From positions 1-24,422 of the forward strand of contig JAEWAC010000020.1 of the NCBI GenBank assembly GCA_023391895.1: DNA of 24,422 nucleotides, given 5' to 3'. Source of the stretch: Bacteroidota bacterium. GTDB taxonomy: Bacteria > Bacteroidota > Bacteroidia > Chitinophagales > Chitinophagaceae. The notes beneath the pieces are model-generated. The model was not told where the DNA came from, ran no database searches, and saw nothing but the letters and a program-made list of their open reading frames with translations. Position numbers and translations under genes: made by a program. Below are positions 7,979 through 16,900 of this stretch, piece after piece (the stretch's first letter is position 1; each line of letters opens with the position of its first letter).

Positions 7979-8803
7979 ATGAAGAAAATTGTAATGACCC
8001 TGCTGGCCAGCGCCGCATTGCTGGGCGTACTTACCTTATCCGGTTGTAAAAAAGACCCGGACAAAAAAGATGATAACCCGGGTGGCGTCACTACCCCCGC
8101 CAAAAACACAGTGACGGGTGTAGTAAAAGATGCCAAAGGAAACCCCATCGCCGGCGCCAAAGTGCGGGTGGAAAATGATTTTTCGTATTACGATGTAACC
8201 ACCAACGCTCAAGGTCAATACAGTTGCAAGGTGGCTGACTTTGGCAGTTACAAAGTGCTGGCCTGGGCACCGGTCACCTACCAGGGCATTAATTATTTGT
8301 TGCGGGTGGGCATGGCTAAAGATACAGATTATGACTTTGTTGATCTCAGCAAGGGTGCCGTACGTAACTTTCAGTTAAAACACAAAGGCCGCATTCCGGA
8401 CAGAACCCCTGGTGAAGACGGAACCGGTTACTTTGGTACTTCCATTAAATTTTACAAGCTGGGCAGCCTTTACGGTCCTCAGTTAGAAGCAGGCGATGTA
8501 GTTACCTATTACCTGACCCCGATAGGTGAGCTGATGGACGGGACCACCGGTCAGGTATTGCAAGGCACCTTTATTATTTCGTTCACCAAAACGGAATACT
8601 ACGTGATAGATGTGCCGGCCGGAAAATACAAAGTAGAAGCCATTGTCACCCGTGCCGGCGCTAATTACCGGGTGTATGTGGGCAGCTTTTCCAGCCAAAG
8701 CGAATCCATGGAAATAGTACCCGGCGCCAGCAACTATGGCATAGGCACTTATGAAAGTGGTTTTACCCATCCTGCCAATGTAGTTTATATGTCCGTCCGG
8801 TAA
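7979..8803 (+). CDS. Secreted lipoprotein with carboxypeptidase-regulatory-like domain
   Basis: A 274-residue protein. Residues 1-23 form a lipoprotein signal peptide (MKKIVMTLLAS, hydrophobic core, lipobox LSGC with Cys23), followed by a lysine/aspartate-rich linker (KKDPDKKDDNPGG). Residues about 42-125 match a carboxypeptidase regulatory-like (transthyretin-like) beta sandwich, shown by VTGVVKDAKGNPIAGAKVRV and the later TTNAQGQYSCKV. The remaining 150 residues are beta-rich with no catalytic motif I recognise. The charged residues after Cys23 may favour outer-membrane or surface placement. Such domains in Bacteroidota usually sit on surface proteins, so a binding or structural role is likely. 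It is a single-gene unit between the icd terminator and its own terminator at 8872. Confidence 0.82.
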   Translation: MKKIVMTLLASAALLGVLTLSGCKKDPDKKDDNPGGVTTPAKNTVTGVVKDAKGNPIAGAKVRVENDFSYYDVTTNAQGQYSCKVADFGSYKVLAWAPVTYQGINYLLRVGMAKDTDYDFVDLSKGAVRNFQLKHKGRIPDRTPGEDGTGYFGTSIKFYKLGSLYGPQLEAGDVVTYYLTPIGELMDGTTGQVLQGTFIISFTKTEYYVIDVPAGKYKVEAIVTRAGANYRVYVGSFSSQSESMEIVPGASNYGIGTYESGFTHPANVVYMSVR

Positions 8804-8837
8804 GTTTTTATTAACCAGACAGAATAAGAAACAACTA

Positions 8838-8857
8838 ATTGCCTTGCTTCAGGCAAT
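8838..8857 (+). other. Small hairpin downstream of the lipoprotein gene
   Basis: ATTGCCT and AGGCAAT form a perfect 7-bp stem with a 6-base loop. It lies just before the T-rich terminator at 8872 and may act with it. Confidence 0.5.
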
Positions 8858-8871
8858 CGGCCTTTTCTTCC

Positions 8872-8901
8872 AGGTACCTTCGGGTACTTTTTTATTTTTT
8901 T
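8872..8901 (+). terminator. Terminator with TTCG tetraloop
   Basis: GTACC-TTCG-GGTAC stem-loop (8874-8887), extended by G.T and A.T pairs, followed by TTTTTTATTTTTTT. It is placed about 70 bp after the lipoprotein stop codon. Confidence 0.8.
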
Positions 8902-9222
8902 AATATAATCAATCATGGAATGAGCCGCCGTGGGTTTGCAACCGTAGTGCAGACGGTATATGGGCTTTTTAAAAAGTATCAGATGCTCCCTGCCCTATGG
9001 GTTTTCAAAAGGCTTTTTGAACATTTAAGATGCCTGATCGTTTTCCTTCCGGCGCCGTTTTTTTTTTGCACACTTCCGCTGGCTTATTATTGTTAACTTT
9101 AATATAGCGCAACGGCTACTTTTTGAAAAAGCGCCCTGTTTCCTTTACCATATTCACCATACCAATGTTTAAACATTTGTGACGTTAACCAACGCTAGGT
9201 AGATTGCTAAAACTACAGGTCT
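8902..9222. other. Intergenic region with two short-motif copies and a possible promoter
   Basis: No gene is supported here. Two degenerate copies of the dispersed short motif occur (8956-8980, containing the palindrome CTTTTTAAAAAG, and 8994-9013). A candidate promoter for the next gene lies at 9176-9207. A plus-strand frame at 8839-9096 (85 codons) runs through the terminator and these repeats, so it is not called. Confidence 0.6.
9176..9207 (+). promoter_or_regulatory. Candidate Bacteroidota-type promoter for the glycosyltransferase gene
   Basis: TTTG (9176-9179), 20 bp, then TAGATTGC (9200-9207), which differs from TAnnTTTG at the last two positions. It ends 15 bp before the ATG at 9223. 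Confidence 0.4.
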
Positions 9223-10788
9223 ATGCATAACCGCTCTGTTATGGTTTGGCTGCTGGGGCTTACTGTTTTTTTGCTTTTTTTCCGGTTGGGCAGCACGGGG
9301 CTTTTCCAGGTGGCGGAGGCCCGCAATGCGGAGTGTGCCCGCGAAATGATGGTAAGAAAAGATTGGATTGTACCTACTTTCAATGACCTGCTTCGTACCG
9401 ACAAACCGGTATTTCAGTACTGGGCCATGATGCTGGCTTACCTGGCAGGAGGCATTACGGAAGGAAGCGCCCGCTTTTTTTCGGCGGTTTGCGGCCTGGC
9501 CACCTTTGGCGCCACGTTTTTCTTTGTCAGGCGTCATTTCAACTTTCGAACGGCCTGCCTTACTATACTGGTGCTGCTTGCTTCCGCCCACACCATTACG
9601 CAGTTTCGCCTGGCCACACCCGATCCTTATCTCATCTTTTGTCATACCGCCTCACTGTATTGCTTTTGGGAAGGCTGGACGTCCGGTAGGTTGAAGTGGT
9701 ATGCCGCTATGTATATGCTTTGGGGAATAGGCCTGCTGGTGAAAGGACCGGTGGCCGTGGTCATACCGGCCCTCACCCTTTTTTTGTACCTCCTGCTGAA
9801 GAAAAAACTTACCTGGCCCACCATCACTTCTTTAAAACCGCTATATGGTGTTTTGCTGGTGGGCATCATCAGCTTACCCTGGTATGGACTGGTAGGTCAG
9901 CAAACGCAGGGAGCCTGGATGAGCAGTTTTTTGTTAACGCATAATGTCAGCCGGTTTCAAACCGCTACCGATCAGCATGGCGGTTTTTTCTTGCTGACCC
10001 CTTTGTTTGTAGTACTAGGCATGTTTCCTTTTTCTGTGTTTTTCATCCGCTCTGTTTCAGCTTGCTGGCAGCAAATCAAAAAAAATGAAGCGCTGCTGTT
10101 TGTTTTGATTTCCTTTTTGTGCGTGGTGGTATTTTATTGCTTTTCCCGTACCCGGCTCATCAATTATACAACGCCTGCCTACCCCTTTTTTGCTATCATC
10201 ACGGCCTTTTATTTGAACAAGTTCTTCCATAACCACGGGAAACCCCTAAACCTGAAGCCCGAATTGCTGACACTGCTGGTGATCAGTTTCCTTATACCGG
10301 TGGGTTTATTTATTTGGCTACAAAACACAACGCCCTTTCAGCCGGTAAAATGGCAGGCACTTTTATTTATGTTCCTGCCGGCGGGCATGCTGATGGCGCT
10401 GCGCTCTTCTAAATGGCATACTGGTACAAGCATTTTATGGATAGCTGGCACCTATGCTATGTTTGCCTTATTGGTAAACGGAGTTTTACTGCCGGCCCTG
10501 GATCAACAAACCCCACTCAGAAAAAGGCAACAGCTATTCCATACCAGCTCTGCAGTAGTGGCTTATCAAAACTTTAATGATGAGTTTGTTTTTTATGCCC
10601 GCCGTACCATCCCTGTTTATCCATCCACGGCAGCTTTGCAACATTTTATAAAACCCCGGCATGGTGTGCTGGTATTGGCCAGGGGCAAAGACTTTACAGC
10701 CCTTGACACGTTAAAGAACCTGGAGTGCATTAGCAAGGACAAAGAAATTTTTAGCAGCCAGTATGCCGCCTTTTACTGGAAAAAATAA
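9223..10788 (+). CDS. ArnT/PMT-like membrane glycosyltransferase (GT39/GT83 superfamily)
   Basis: A 521-residue integral membrane protein with about 10-12 predicted hydrophobic segments. By family, it would transfer a sugar from a polyprenyl-phosphate donor to a lipid or protein acceptor on the outer face of the inner membrane. The first membrane segment (about 7-20) is followed by the conserved periplasmic loop motif EARNAECAREM (32-42), then DWIVPTFN (47-54) and DKPVFQYW (60-67), corresponding to the EKPPLxYW motif of the ArnT group. A KGPVAVVIP motif occurs near 175. The C-terminal 100 residues form a soluble periplasmic domain. No sugar-biosynthesis gene is adjacent, so donor and acceptor are unknown. 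It seems to be transcribed alone, with a candidate promoter just upstream. Confidence 0.88.
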   Translation: MHNRSVMVWLLGLTVFLLFFRLGSTGLFQVAEARNAECAREMMVRKDWIVPTFNDLLRTDKPVFQYWAMMLAYLAGGITEGSARFFSAVCGLATFGATFFFVRRHFNFRTACLTILVLLASAHTITQFRLATPDPYLIFCHTASLYCFWEGWTSGRLKWYAAMYMLWGIGLLVKGPVAVVIPALTLFLYLLLKKKLTWPTITSLKPLYGVLLVGIISLPWYGLVGQQTQGAWMSSFLLTHNVSRFQTATDQHGGFFLLTPLFVVLGMFPFSVFFIRSVSACWQQIKKNEALLFVLISFLCVVVFYCFSRTRLINYTTPAYPFFAIITAFYLNKFFHNHGKPLNLKPELLTLLVISFLIPVGLFIWLQNTTPFQPVKWQALLFMFLPAGMLMALRSSKWHTGTSILWIAGTYAMFALLVNGVLLPALDQQTPLRKRQQLFHTSSAVVAYQNFNDEFVFYARRTIPVYPSTAALQHFIKPRHGVLVLARGKDFTALDTLKNLECISKDKEIFSSQYAAFYWKK

Positions 10789-10901
10789 AATCCATGATGG
10801 CCATACCGCGTCTTACAAACACCCTTATTGGTAGCGTGCCGGTTCGCAGGATCCGTTTATTCCAGCTAAATTTATAGGGCGGTTCATTAAACATTCAACA
10901 A

Positions 10902-11405
10902 ATGGAAAACAATTACATCATTCCGGCTGATACCCGTATTGGTCATGTACATTTAAAAGTAGCCAACCTGCAGCGGTCCCTGGATTTTTATTGCGGCCTG
11001 CTGGGCTTTGAACTGACCACCACCTATGGCGATGAGGCGGCCTTTATTTCGGCGGGCGGCTACCACCACCATATAGGCTTAAACACCTGGTACAGCAAAG
11101 ATGCCCCGCCGGCACCCCGGCGTAGCGCCGGCTTGTTTCATACCGCCATTGTTTATCCTACCCGCAAAGACCTGGCGATAGCCCTGAAACGGCTGATAGA
11201 AGCCGGGTATCCCTTAACCGGCGCTTCCGACCATGGTGTTTCAGAAGCTATCTACCTGAATGACCCCGACCATAACGGGGTGGAGTTGTACTGGGATAGA
11301 CCCCGCGACCAATGGCCGCATAAAGAAGACGGCAGTATTGATATGTATACCATTGCCTTAGACCTGCAGGATCTGTTGAACCAGGCTGTTGTCAACAATG
11401 GCTAA
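10902..11405 (+). CDS. VOC-superfamily protein (glyoxalase / extradiol dioxygenase fold)
   Basis: A 167-residue cytoplasmic protein of the vicinal-oxygen-chelate fold, resembling the CatE-like branch. Two beta-alpha-beta-beta-beta modules are visible: residues 13-60 (IGHVHLKVANLQRSLDFYCG) and 77-135 (GLFHTAIVYP to DPDHNGVELYWDRP). Likely metal ligands are His15 or His17, His80 and Glu128. The segment PDHNGVELYWDRP is typical of catechol 2,3-dioxygenase-like members. The C-terminal tail (WPHKEDGSIDMYT) also recurs in that branch. Full CatE proteins are longer and have two domains, so this is a one-domain form. Substrate cannot be read from the sequence. The flavin oxidase gene starts about 120 bp downstream on the same strand and may be cotranscribed. 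Confidence 0.85.
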   Translation: MENNYIIPADTRIGHVHLKVANLQRSLDFYCGLLGFELTTTYGDEAAFISAGGYHHHIGLNTWYSKDAPPAPRRSAGLFHTAIVYPTRKDLAIALKRLIEAGYPLTGASDHGVSEAIYLNDPDHNGVELYWDRPRDQWPHKEDGSIDMYTIALDLQDLLNQAVVNNG

Positions 11406-11528
11406 GGATTTGCATCAAGGGTCATTCCTGGTTGGTGGTAAGTATAGCAGCTTACAGCCTGCATTGTGGTCGCCCTAATGCCTGCAGCACACCTGGTACT
11501 CCACCGCAGAAAAAAACGTTGTTGCCGT

Positions 11529-12794
11529 ATGGATGCAGATGTCATGATTATTGGAGCCGGAGCCGCCGGCCTGATGGCGGCCCGAAAGCTTTCGGCCCAC
11601 GGAAAACAGGTATTGCTACTGGAAGCCCGCAACCGAATTGGCGGCAGGATTCACACCCTCAACCACCCTTGCTTTGCGCAACCCGTTGAAGGCGGCGCCG
11701 AGTTTATACATGGGAATTTAAAACAAACCCTGGCCCTGCTGCAAGAAGCCCATCTCTCCTACCAGGAAGCTGGGGGTGAAATATGGCGCAGCGAAAACGG
11801 GCAGTGGGTGCAGCAGGAAGATTTTATTGAACACTACGACCTGCTGATGAAGGCGCTCCAACAGCAAAAAGAAGATGTGAGCGTGTACCAGTTTTTGGAA
11901 GACCATTTCAAAGACGCCAAATATCAATTGCTTAAAAAGTCCATATACAGCTATACCGAAGGTTATTATGCAGGTGACATACACAAAGCCAGCACTCTCT
12001 TTTTGAAAGATGAACTGCAGGGCGCCGATGAAGAGAATTACCGGGTACTGGGCGGCTACGGTCAATTGGTGGAGCATTTAAAAAACACATGCCTGCAACA
12101 AGGCTGCCGGCTGCAATTATCCTCCCCTGTTACCCGCCTGCAATGGCAGCCCGGACGGGTGCAGGTTAGCACCACGGCCGCCAAAGTGTATACAGCCCGC
12201 CAGGCAATCATTACCGTACCGCTGGGGGTGTTGCAAAACGAGGCCATCCATTTTCACCCTGCGTTGGATGAGCAGATGGCGGCGGCGCGGCAAATGGGCT
12301 TTGGTGCAGTTATTAAAATACTGCTGCAGTTTAAAGAAGCTTTCTGGCAGCAGGATCAGCGGCTAACCCACATGGGCTTTTTATTTTCCGAAGCGGTCAT
12401 CCCCACCTGGTGGACACAGCACCCGCAATCCACAGCCTTGCTGACCGGCTGGTGTGCCGGCCCGGCAGTCCTGCCCTTAAAAGAATCTACAGACCAGCAA
12501 CTACTTCAAAAGGCGCTGCAATCGCTGGGACAAATCTTTCAAAAACCCATCCCGGAGCTGGAAGCACAGCTCAGCGGCTGGCAGGTGCACAACTGGGCCC
12601 ATGACATCTATACACAAGGCGGCTATGCCTATGTCACCACCCAAACCCGGCAGGCGCTCCAGCAGCTTTCCACCCCGGTCAAAGACACGCTGTTTTTTGC
12701 CGGCGAAGCCCTGCACGACGGCCTGGAGATAGGAACCGTAGAAGCAGCCCTGTGCAACGGCCGCCTGGTAGCCGAATGCCTTTTGAGGAGTTGA
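11529..12794 (+). CDS. Flavin-containing amine oxidase (FAD-dependent)
   Basis: An FAD-dependent oxidoreductase of the monoamine oxidase superfamily (421 aa from ATG 11529). The N-terminal Rossmann motif GAGAAG (9-14) with Glu32 and the GGR motif (38-40), then GAEFIHG (56-62), form the FAD-binding site. The C-terminal FFAGEALHDG followed by GTVEAALCNG is the second FAD motif. Together they identify the family but not the substrate, which could be a polyamine or an aromatic amine. The frame is open upstream to 11466, but those 21 residues (MVALMPAAHLVLHRRKK) lack family similarity and the Rossmann strand should lie close to the N-terminus, so ATG 11529 is chosen. No signal peptide. The TGA at 12792-12794 lies inside the first unit of a heptamer repeat that starts at 12790. 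Confidence 0.88.
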   Translation: MDADVMIIGAGAAGLMAARKLSAHGKQVLLLEARNRIGGRIHTLNHPCFAQPVEGGAEFIHGNLKQTLALLQEAHLSYQEAGGEIWRSENGQWVQQEDFIEHYDLLMKALQQQKEDVSVYQFLEDHFKDAKYQLLKKSIYSYTEGYYAGDIHKASTLFLKDELQGADEENYRVLGGYGQLVEHLKNTCLQQGCRLQLSSPVTRLQWQPGRVQVSTTAAKVYTARQAIITVPLGVLQNEAIHFHPALDEQMAAARQMGFGAVIKILLQFKEAFWQQDQRLTHMGFLFSEAVIPTWWTQHPQSTALLTGWCAGPAVLPLKESTDQQLLQKALQSLGQIFQKPIPELEAQLSGWQVHNWAHDIYTQGGYAYVTTQTRQALQQLSTPVKDTLFFAGEALHDGLEIGTVEAALCNGRLVAECLLRS

Positions 12795-12923
12795 CAGATG
12801 ATGGTTGACAGTTAACAGTTGATAGTTGACGGTCGAGCAGGCATCAAGGATGCTGATTCCATCTTTCCAATCCCTCAGCCTTTTCCACAGTCAACTGTCA
12901 TCTGTCAACCGTCAACTGTTCCA
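12790..12923. repeat. Inverted pair of degenerate 7-bp arrays
   Basis: The left array is gttgaca, gatgatg, gttgaca, gttaaca, gttgata, gttgacg, gtcgagc (12790-12838). The right array, in reverse orientation, is agtcaac, tgtcatc, tgtcaac, cgtcaac, tgttcca (12889-12923). The first 21 bases of the left arm pair with 12889-12909 with about three mismatches, so a long hairpin could form in RNA downstream of the amine oxidase gene. It may act as a transcript-end structure. Confidence 0.75.
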
Positions 12924-12967
12924 AGATATGCGGCACAACATTTTATATAATGAGGAAAAGCATTGTC

Positions 12968-13513
12968 ATGAAAGGAAAAAATGTCAATAATCATGAAGCC
13001 TCCCGTATTCCGGAAAATGATCCGTCCAAAGCCATGGATAGCAAAAAAGAAGTAGAAGAATCACCCGACGAAAAAACCGACCAGGATTTTCCGGGTTACC
13101 CCCATTACCCGGCCAAAGAAGATATCATGGATCAGCGTACCGATAGCCATCGGGTAGATGTGGATGTAGAGAATATTCCCAGTTCCCGAAACGCTACCGG
13201 CGTAAGCCAGCGTTTTCTGGCCGGCCAAAACCGCGAAAGAGCGGAAGAAGCCATGATACCCGGGCCTGCTACCGATGACGACCTGGACATAAAGCCCGGT
13301 ACGGAAGCCGACGTAACACCCGAAGACCTGGCGGTACTCAATGCTACCAATGACGAAATTGGAGTGCCGCAGAATGTATCGAACCAGGAGCTGGAAGAAG
13401 ATGAGGAGGAGCTGCCCGGCAGTGTACTGGACGAAGTAGAGATGAGTGGAGAAGAGAACCTGGATAATGAGCTGGACGAAGACGACAACGACAAATCCAG
13501 TGATCGTACCTGA
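12968..13513 (+). CDS. Acidic, disordered hydrophilic protein of unknown function (181 aa)
   Basis: I do not recognise a named family. The product is extremely hydrophilic, with few hydrophobic residues and a strongly acidic C-terminal third (ELEEDEEELPGSVLDEVEMS). It has no signal peptide, no membrane segment and no cysteine. It is probably an intrinsically disordered cytoplasmic protein. An ATG at 12950 would add MRKSIV. I prefer 12968 because GAGGAAAA, itself overlapping the earlier codons, sits about 8 bp before it, as it does before the small protein at 1305. The gene is monocistronic, with a clear terminator at 13564. Stress-related roles are known for some disordered acidic proteins, but nothing in the sequence shows this here. 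Confidence 0.75.
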   Translation: MKGKNVNNHEASRIPENDPSKAMDSKKEVEESPDEKTDQDFPGYPHYPAKEDIMDQRTDSHRVDVDVENIPSSRNATGVSQRFLAGQNRERAEEAMIPGPATDDDLDIKPGTEADVTPEDLAVLNATNDEIGVPQNVSNQELEEDEEELPGSVLDEVEMSGEENLDNELDEDDNDKSSDRT

Positions 13514-13925
13514 TAAGTTTCGCCCCGGTCATGATGCCCCGGCCATATAGCTTTTTAAACAACAAGAGGACGTTTAAAAGCGTCCTCTTTTGCGCTGGAC
13601 AACTTCTTTAAAAGCCCATATGGCAACGTTTTTCCGGTTGGACTAATAAGTGCTCCTCATCTGGCCAACGTGCGTACATCCATCAGGAGCAAAGACAGGC
13701 CGAATGGTTATTTGAGGGAACCTCACAAAACCATTTCCGGAGGACGAGGGATGCATGCCGGGCAGGCTTGACATGGTTATGGACCGCAAAACTTAATGGC
13801 AAAGCGGGGTAGCATTTTGTATTTGCACTAACTTTATCTTTAGCCAACAATTTTGAACTGTACCTGCGGTCAGGCTGCAGCAAGCCACCCTTGCATGTCC
13901 TGCCCGTTCAATAGATATAATTTAC
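13514..13925. other. Intergenic region before the sensor kinase gene
   Basis: It contains the terminator at 13564-13591 and one near-consensus copy of the dispersed short motif at 13601-13622. I see no gene in the rest. TATCTTTA at 13835-13842 partly resembles a -7 box, but no TTTG lies at the right distance. Confidence 0.55.
13564..13591 (+). terminator. Rho-independent terminator after the acidic-protein gene
   Basis: AAGAGGACG / CGTCCTCTT is a perfect 9-bp stem with an 8-base loop followed by TT, about 50 bp after the stop codon. Confidence 0.8.
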
Positions 13926-16900
13926 GTGCAAACAAACACCATAAGCGGCAAACTAAAGCTGGATTTTGTACACTTACCAGCCTTTGCAGACTACCTGCTG
14001 ACGCATCGCATGCGCGACTACAGCACCTTTCAGATCAGGCTTTCCCAGCAACTGGATGTGCCGCTGCTCAAGCTGCTGGAAGGCATGGCAGAAGAAGAGC
14101 TGGTTCAATTTGTTATGCAAACGGGCCGGGAGTTTTTAACCTACCTGGCGCAAAACCAGGCCCAACAGCAAATTGACCAGGCCGTAAAGAAATGGACCGA
14201 GAACCAGCTGCCCAATATTGACAAATATGAAGTGGTAGCCGAAGACATTACCCTGATCAGCTATGTACGCAAACAGACGTTCCTGCATTTTATACCTGAC
14301 TATAGCCAGGATGTGGAAAAGATGATTGAACTGATCAGGGAAATCGACCTCTTTACCATGGCTGCGGAAACCACCTCCACCAATACCTACATCAGCCTGT
14401 TGAAGGAGCGTATTAACGAGCACTCGCATTTTATTCAAAAGATCAACAACACCACACCGGGCGCCATTTACGTATTTGACGTGGCGAACCTGAAGGGCAT
14501 CTATTCCAATGGGAAATTAAAAGACATGATCGGGTACGACCATGAGGAATTGAATGAACTGGGCCACCGGGTTGTTACCGAGCTGATGCACCCTGATGAC
14601 GTTCAGGAAGCCAAAGAAAACTTTCTAAAAGTCAGGCAGGCACAAGATGGCGAAATTCGGTCGCACCGGTTCCGCATCAAAACAAAAGACACCACCTACC
14701 GCTGGATACGGATCTACGAATCGGTTTTTAAAAGAGCCCGCGATGGCAGCGTCACCCAAACCATCGGCATTGTACTGGATGTGGATAAAGAAAAAAAGGT
14801 TGCCGAACAATTGCAGCAGCGGGAGCAGCAATTGCTGGAAGCGCAGGATATTGCCCAGATCGGGAGTTTTGTATGGGAATTTGAAACCAAACGGTTGTAC
14901 GGCACTCCCAAAATGTACGAGATACTGGAGATTGAGGAAGAAAACACCTATCAAACGGTTTTCAGCAACATCTACCCGGCCGACCGGCAAAAGGTAGCCA
15001 ACTGCCTGACCAGCGCCATCAAAACCGGGGTGTACGAATGCGAATACCGCTACAACGGTGCCCACCACCAAAAGACCATCTGGTCAAAAGGAGTGGTCAC
15101 TTATAAGGACAACCAGCCGCTGCGCCTCACCGGCACCATCATGGATATAACGGAACGCAGCCGCATACTGGAAAACCTGCGCCAGAGCGACCGGCGCCAC
15201 AAACAGGCGGAAGCTTTAACCCACCTGGGCAACTACGAGCTGAACCTGCACACCAATGAAATTAAAATGTCGGATGAGCTGTACCGGATATACAGTTTGG
15301 AACCCAGCAACGAAGCGCAGAATTACAACATTATCACCACCTTTCGCCACCCCGAAGATGCCGCAACCGTAATCAGCGAACTGCATCGTGCCATAGAGCA
15401 AAAAAAGCCGTTTGATTTTCACTATCGCATTGTTGCCAAAGACGGCTCCATAAAAATTTTGCGGGCCCGCGGCGAAGTACTGAACGATGAAAACAACCAG
15501 CCGGCCAAACTGATTGGCACCGTGCAGGACATTACCGAAAAACAAAAGCTGATTGAAAAGCTCAAAAGCAGCGAGCACATGTACAAGCAGGCCGAAGCAC
15601 TGGCCAACATGGGCAACTACAGCATGAACCTGCTGACCGACGAGCTGGAATGGACCGACCAGTTGTACAAAATTTACGGCATGGATCCGCAGGCGGAAAA
15701 AATAACGCTGGACCGCTTTTTTTCCTTCATCCACCCGGATGACCGCCTTCACGTAGACCAGTGTATTGAAGCGTTCTACAAAACCGGCTCCGCCGATTAC
15801 ACCTTTCGCATCATAACCGGTTCCGGAGAAGTAAAAACCCTCCGCTCCATTGCCCAGTTGCAGGTGGATGCAAATGGCAAGCCGGTTTATGTGGTGGGTA
15901 CCGAGCAGGACGTCACCGAGCACAAAAAACTGATTGACAGCCTGGAAAGAAGCCAGAAGCTGTATAAACAGGCACAGTCTATAGCCCGGTTGGGTAACTG
16001 GAGCTTTAATGTGCAGACAAAGGAAACCACCTGGTCGGAGGAGTTGTTCCGTATTTATGAGCTACCGCCCACCGAAAAAGTTTCGTTCGAGCTGTTTCTT
16101 TCTTTTGTTCATCCCGAAGATAAGGAAGGGCTGCTGGCTTACTTTGAAAAGTGCATACAGGAAAAAACACCTTACAACAAACGGCACCGCATTATATTGC
16201 GCAATGGCAAAATAAAAACCCTGCAGCGCCGCGGCGAACTGCGGCTGGATGCAGCGGGCAATGTGGTTGAAATATTTGGTACCACCCAGGATATAACAGA
16301 ACAGCAGGCGGCCGAAAACGAACTGCGGGAAAAACAAAACTTTATCCAGAAAATTGCCGACGCCACACCGTCGATTATTGCCTCCTATAATATCAATACA
16401 GGCCAGTATGTCTTCATCAATGAAGGCATCCGGAAACTGCTGGGCTACGACCCCGAAGAAGTGCTCCAAAAAGGGGCTGCTTTATTTGTCGAACTGATAC
16501 ACCCCGACGACCTGGCGGTTATCATGGAAAAAAACCAGCAGTTACTGGTGCATTACAACCAGCCGGAACACCAGTCGGAAAACAATATCATAGCCGAATT
16601 CCGGTACCGTATACGCCATAAAAACGGCCACTACCGGTGGTTCCAAACCTATGGAACCATTTTTGACCGCAACAGCCAGGGGCTGATCGAACACCTGCTG
16701 AATATTTCATTGGACATTACCGAACAGATTGAAGCCACCCAGAAAGTGGTAGAGCAGGAGCATTTCATTAACCAGATTGCCGATGCCTCACCTACCATTT
16801 TGTACCTGTACAACGTAGCCGAAAACCGCATCGCCTACATCAATCGCGAGATTTATTATGTGCTGGGTTATACCGCCGATGAAATCATTAAGGCAGGTGA

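Noticed and set aside
8839..9096. Plus-strand frame of 85 codons after the lipoprotein gene
   Set aside because: It begins inside a hairpin and runs through the terminator and two short-motif copies; no family features.
9250..9350. Possible missing catalytic acid in the ArnT-like first loop (AEAR where many members have DEAR/DEPR)
   Set aside because: A VxEARN form of this loop is common in Bacteroidota members of the superfamily, so I do not treat it as a defect.
11466..11528. Upstream extension of the amine oxidase gene by 21 codons
   Set aside because: The added residues are basic and unrelated to the family, and the FAD-binding strand is expected near the N-terminus.
13815..13842. Promoter-like TTTG ... 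TATCTTTA before the kinase gene
   Set aside because: The spacing is about 15 bp and the -7 box lacks the final G; too weak to list as a promoter.
15216..15923. Minus-strand open frame of 235 codons opposite the kinase gene
   Set aside because: It is a shadow of the PAS-coding frame, with no family features of its own.
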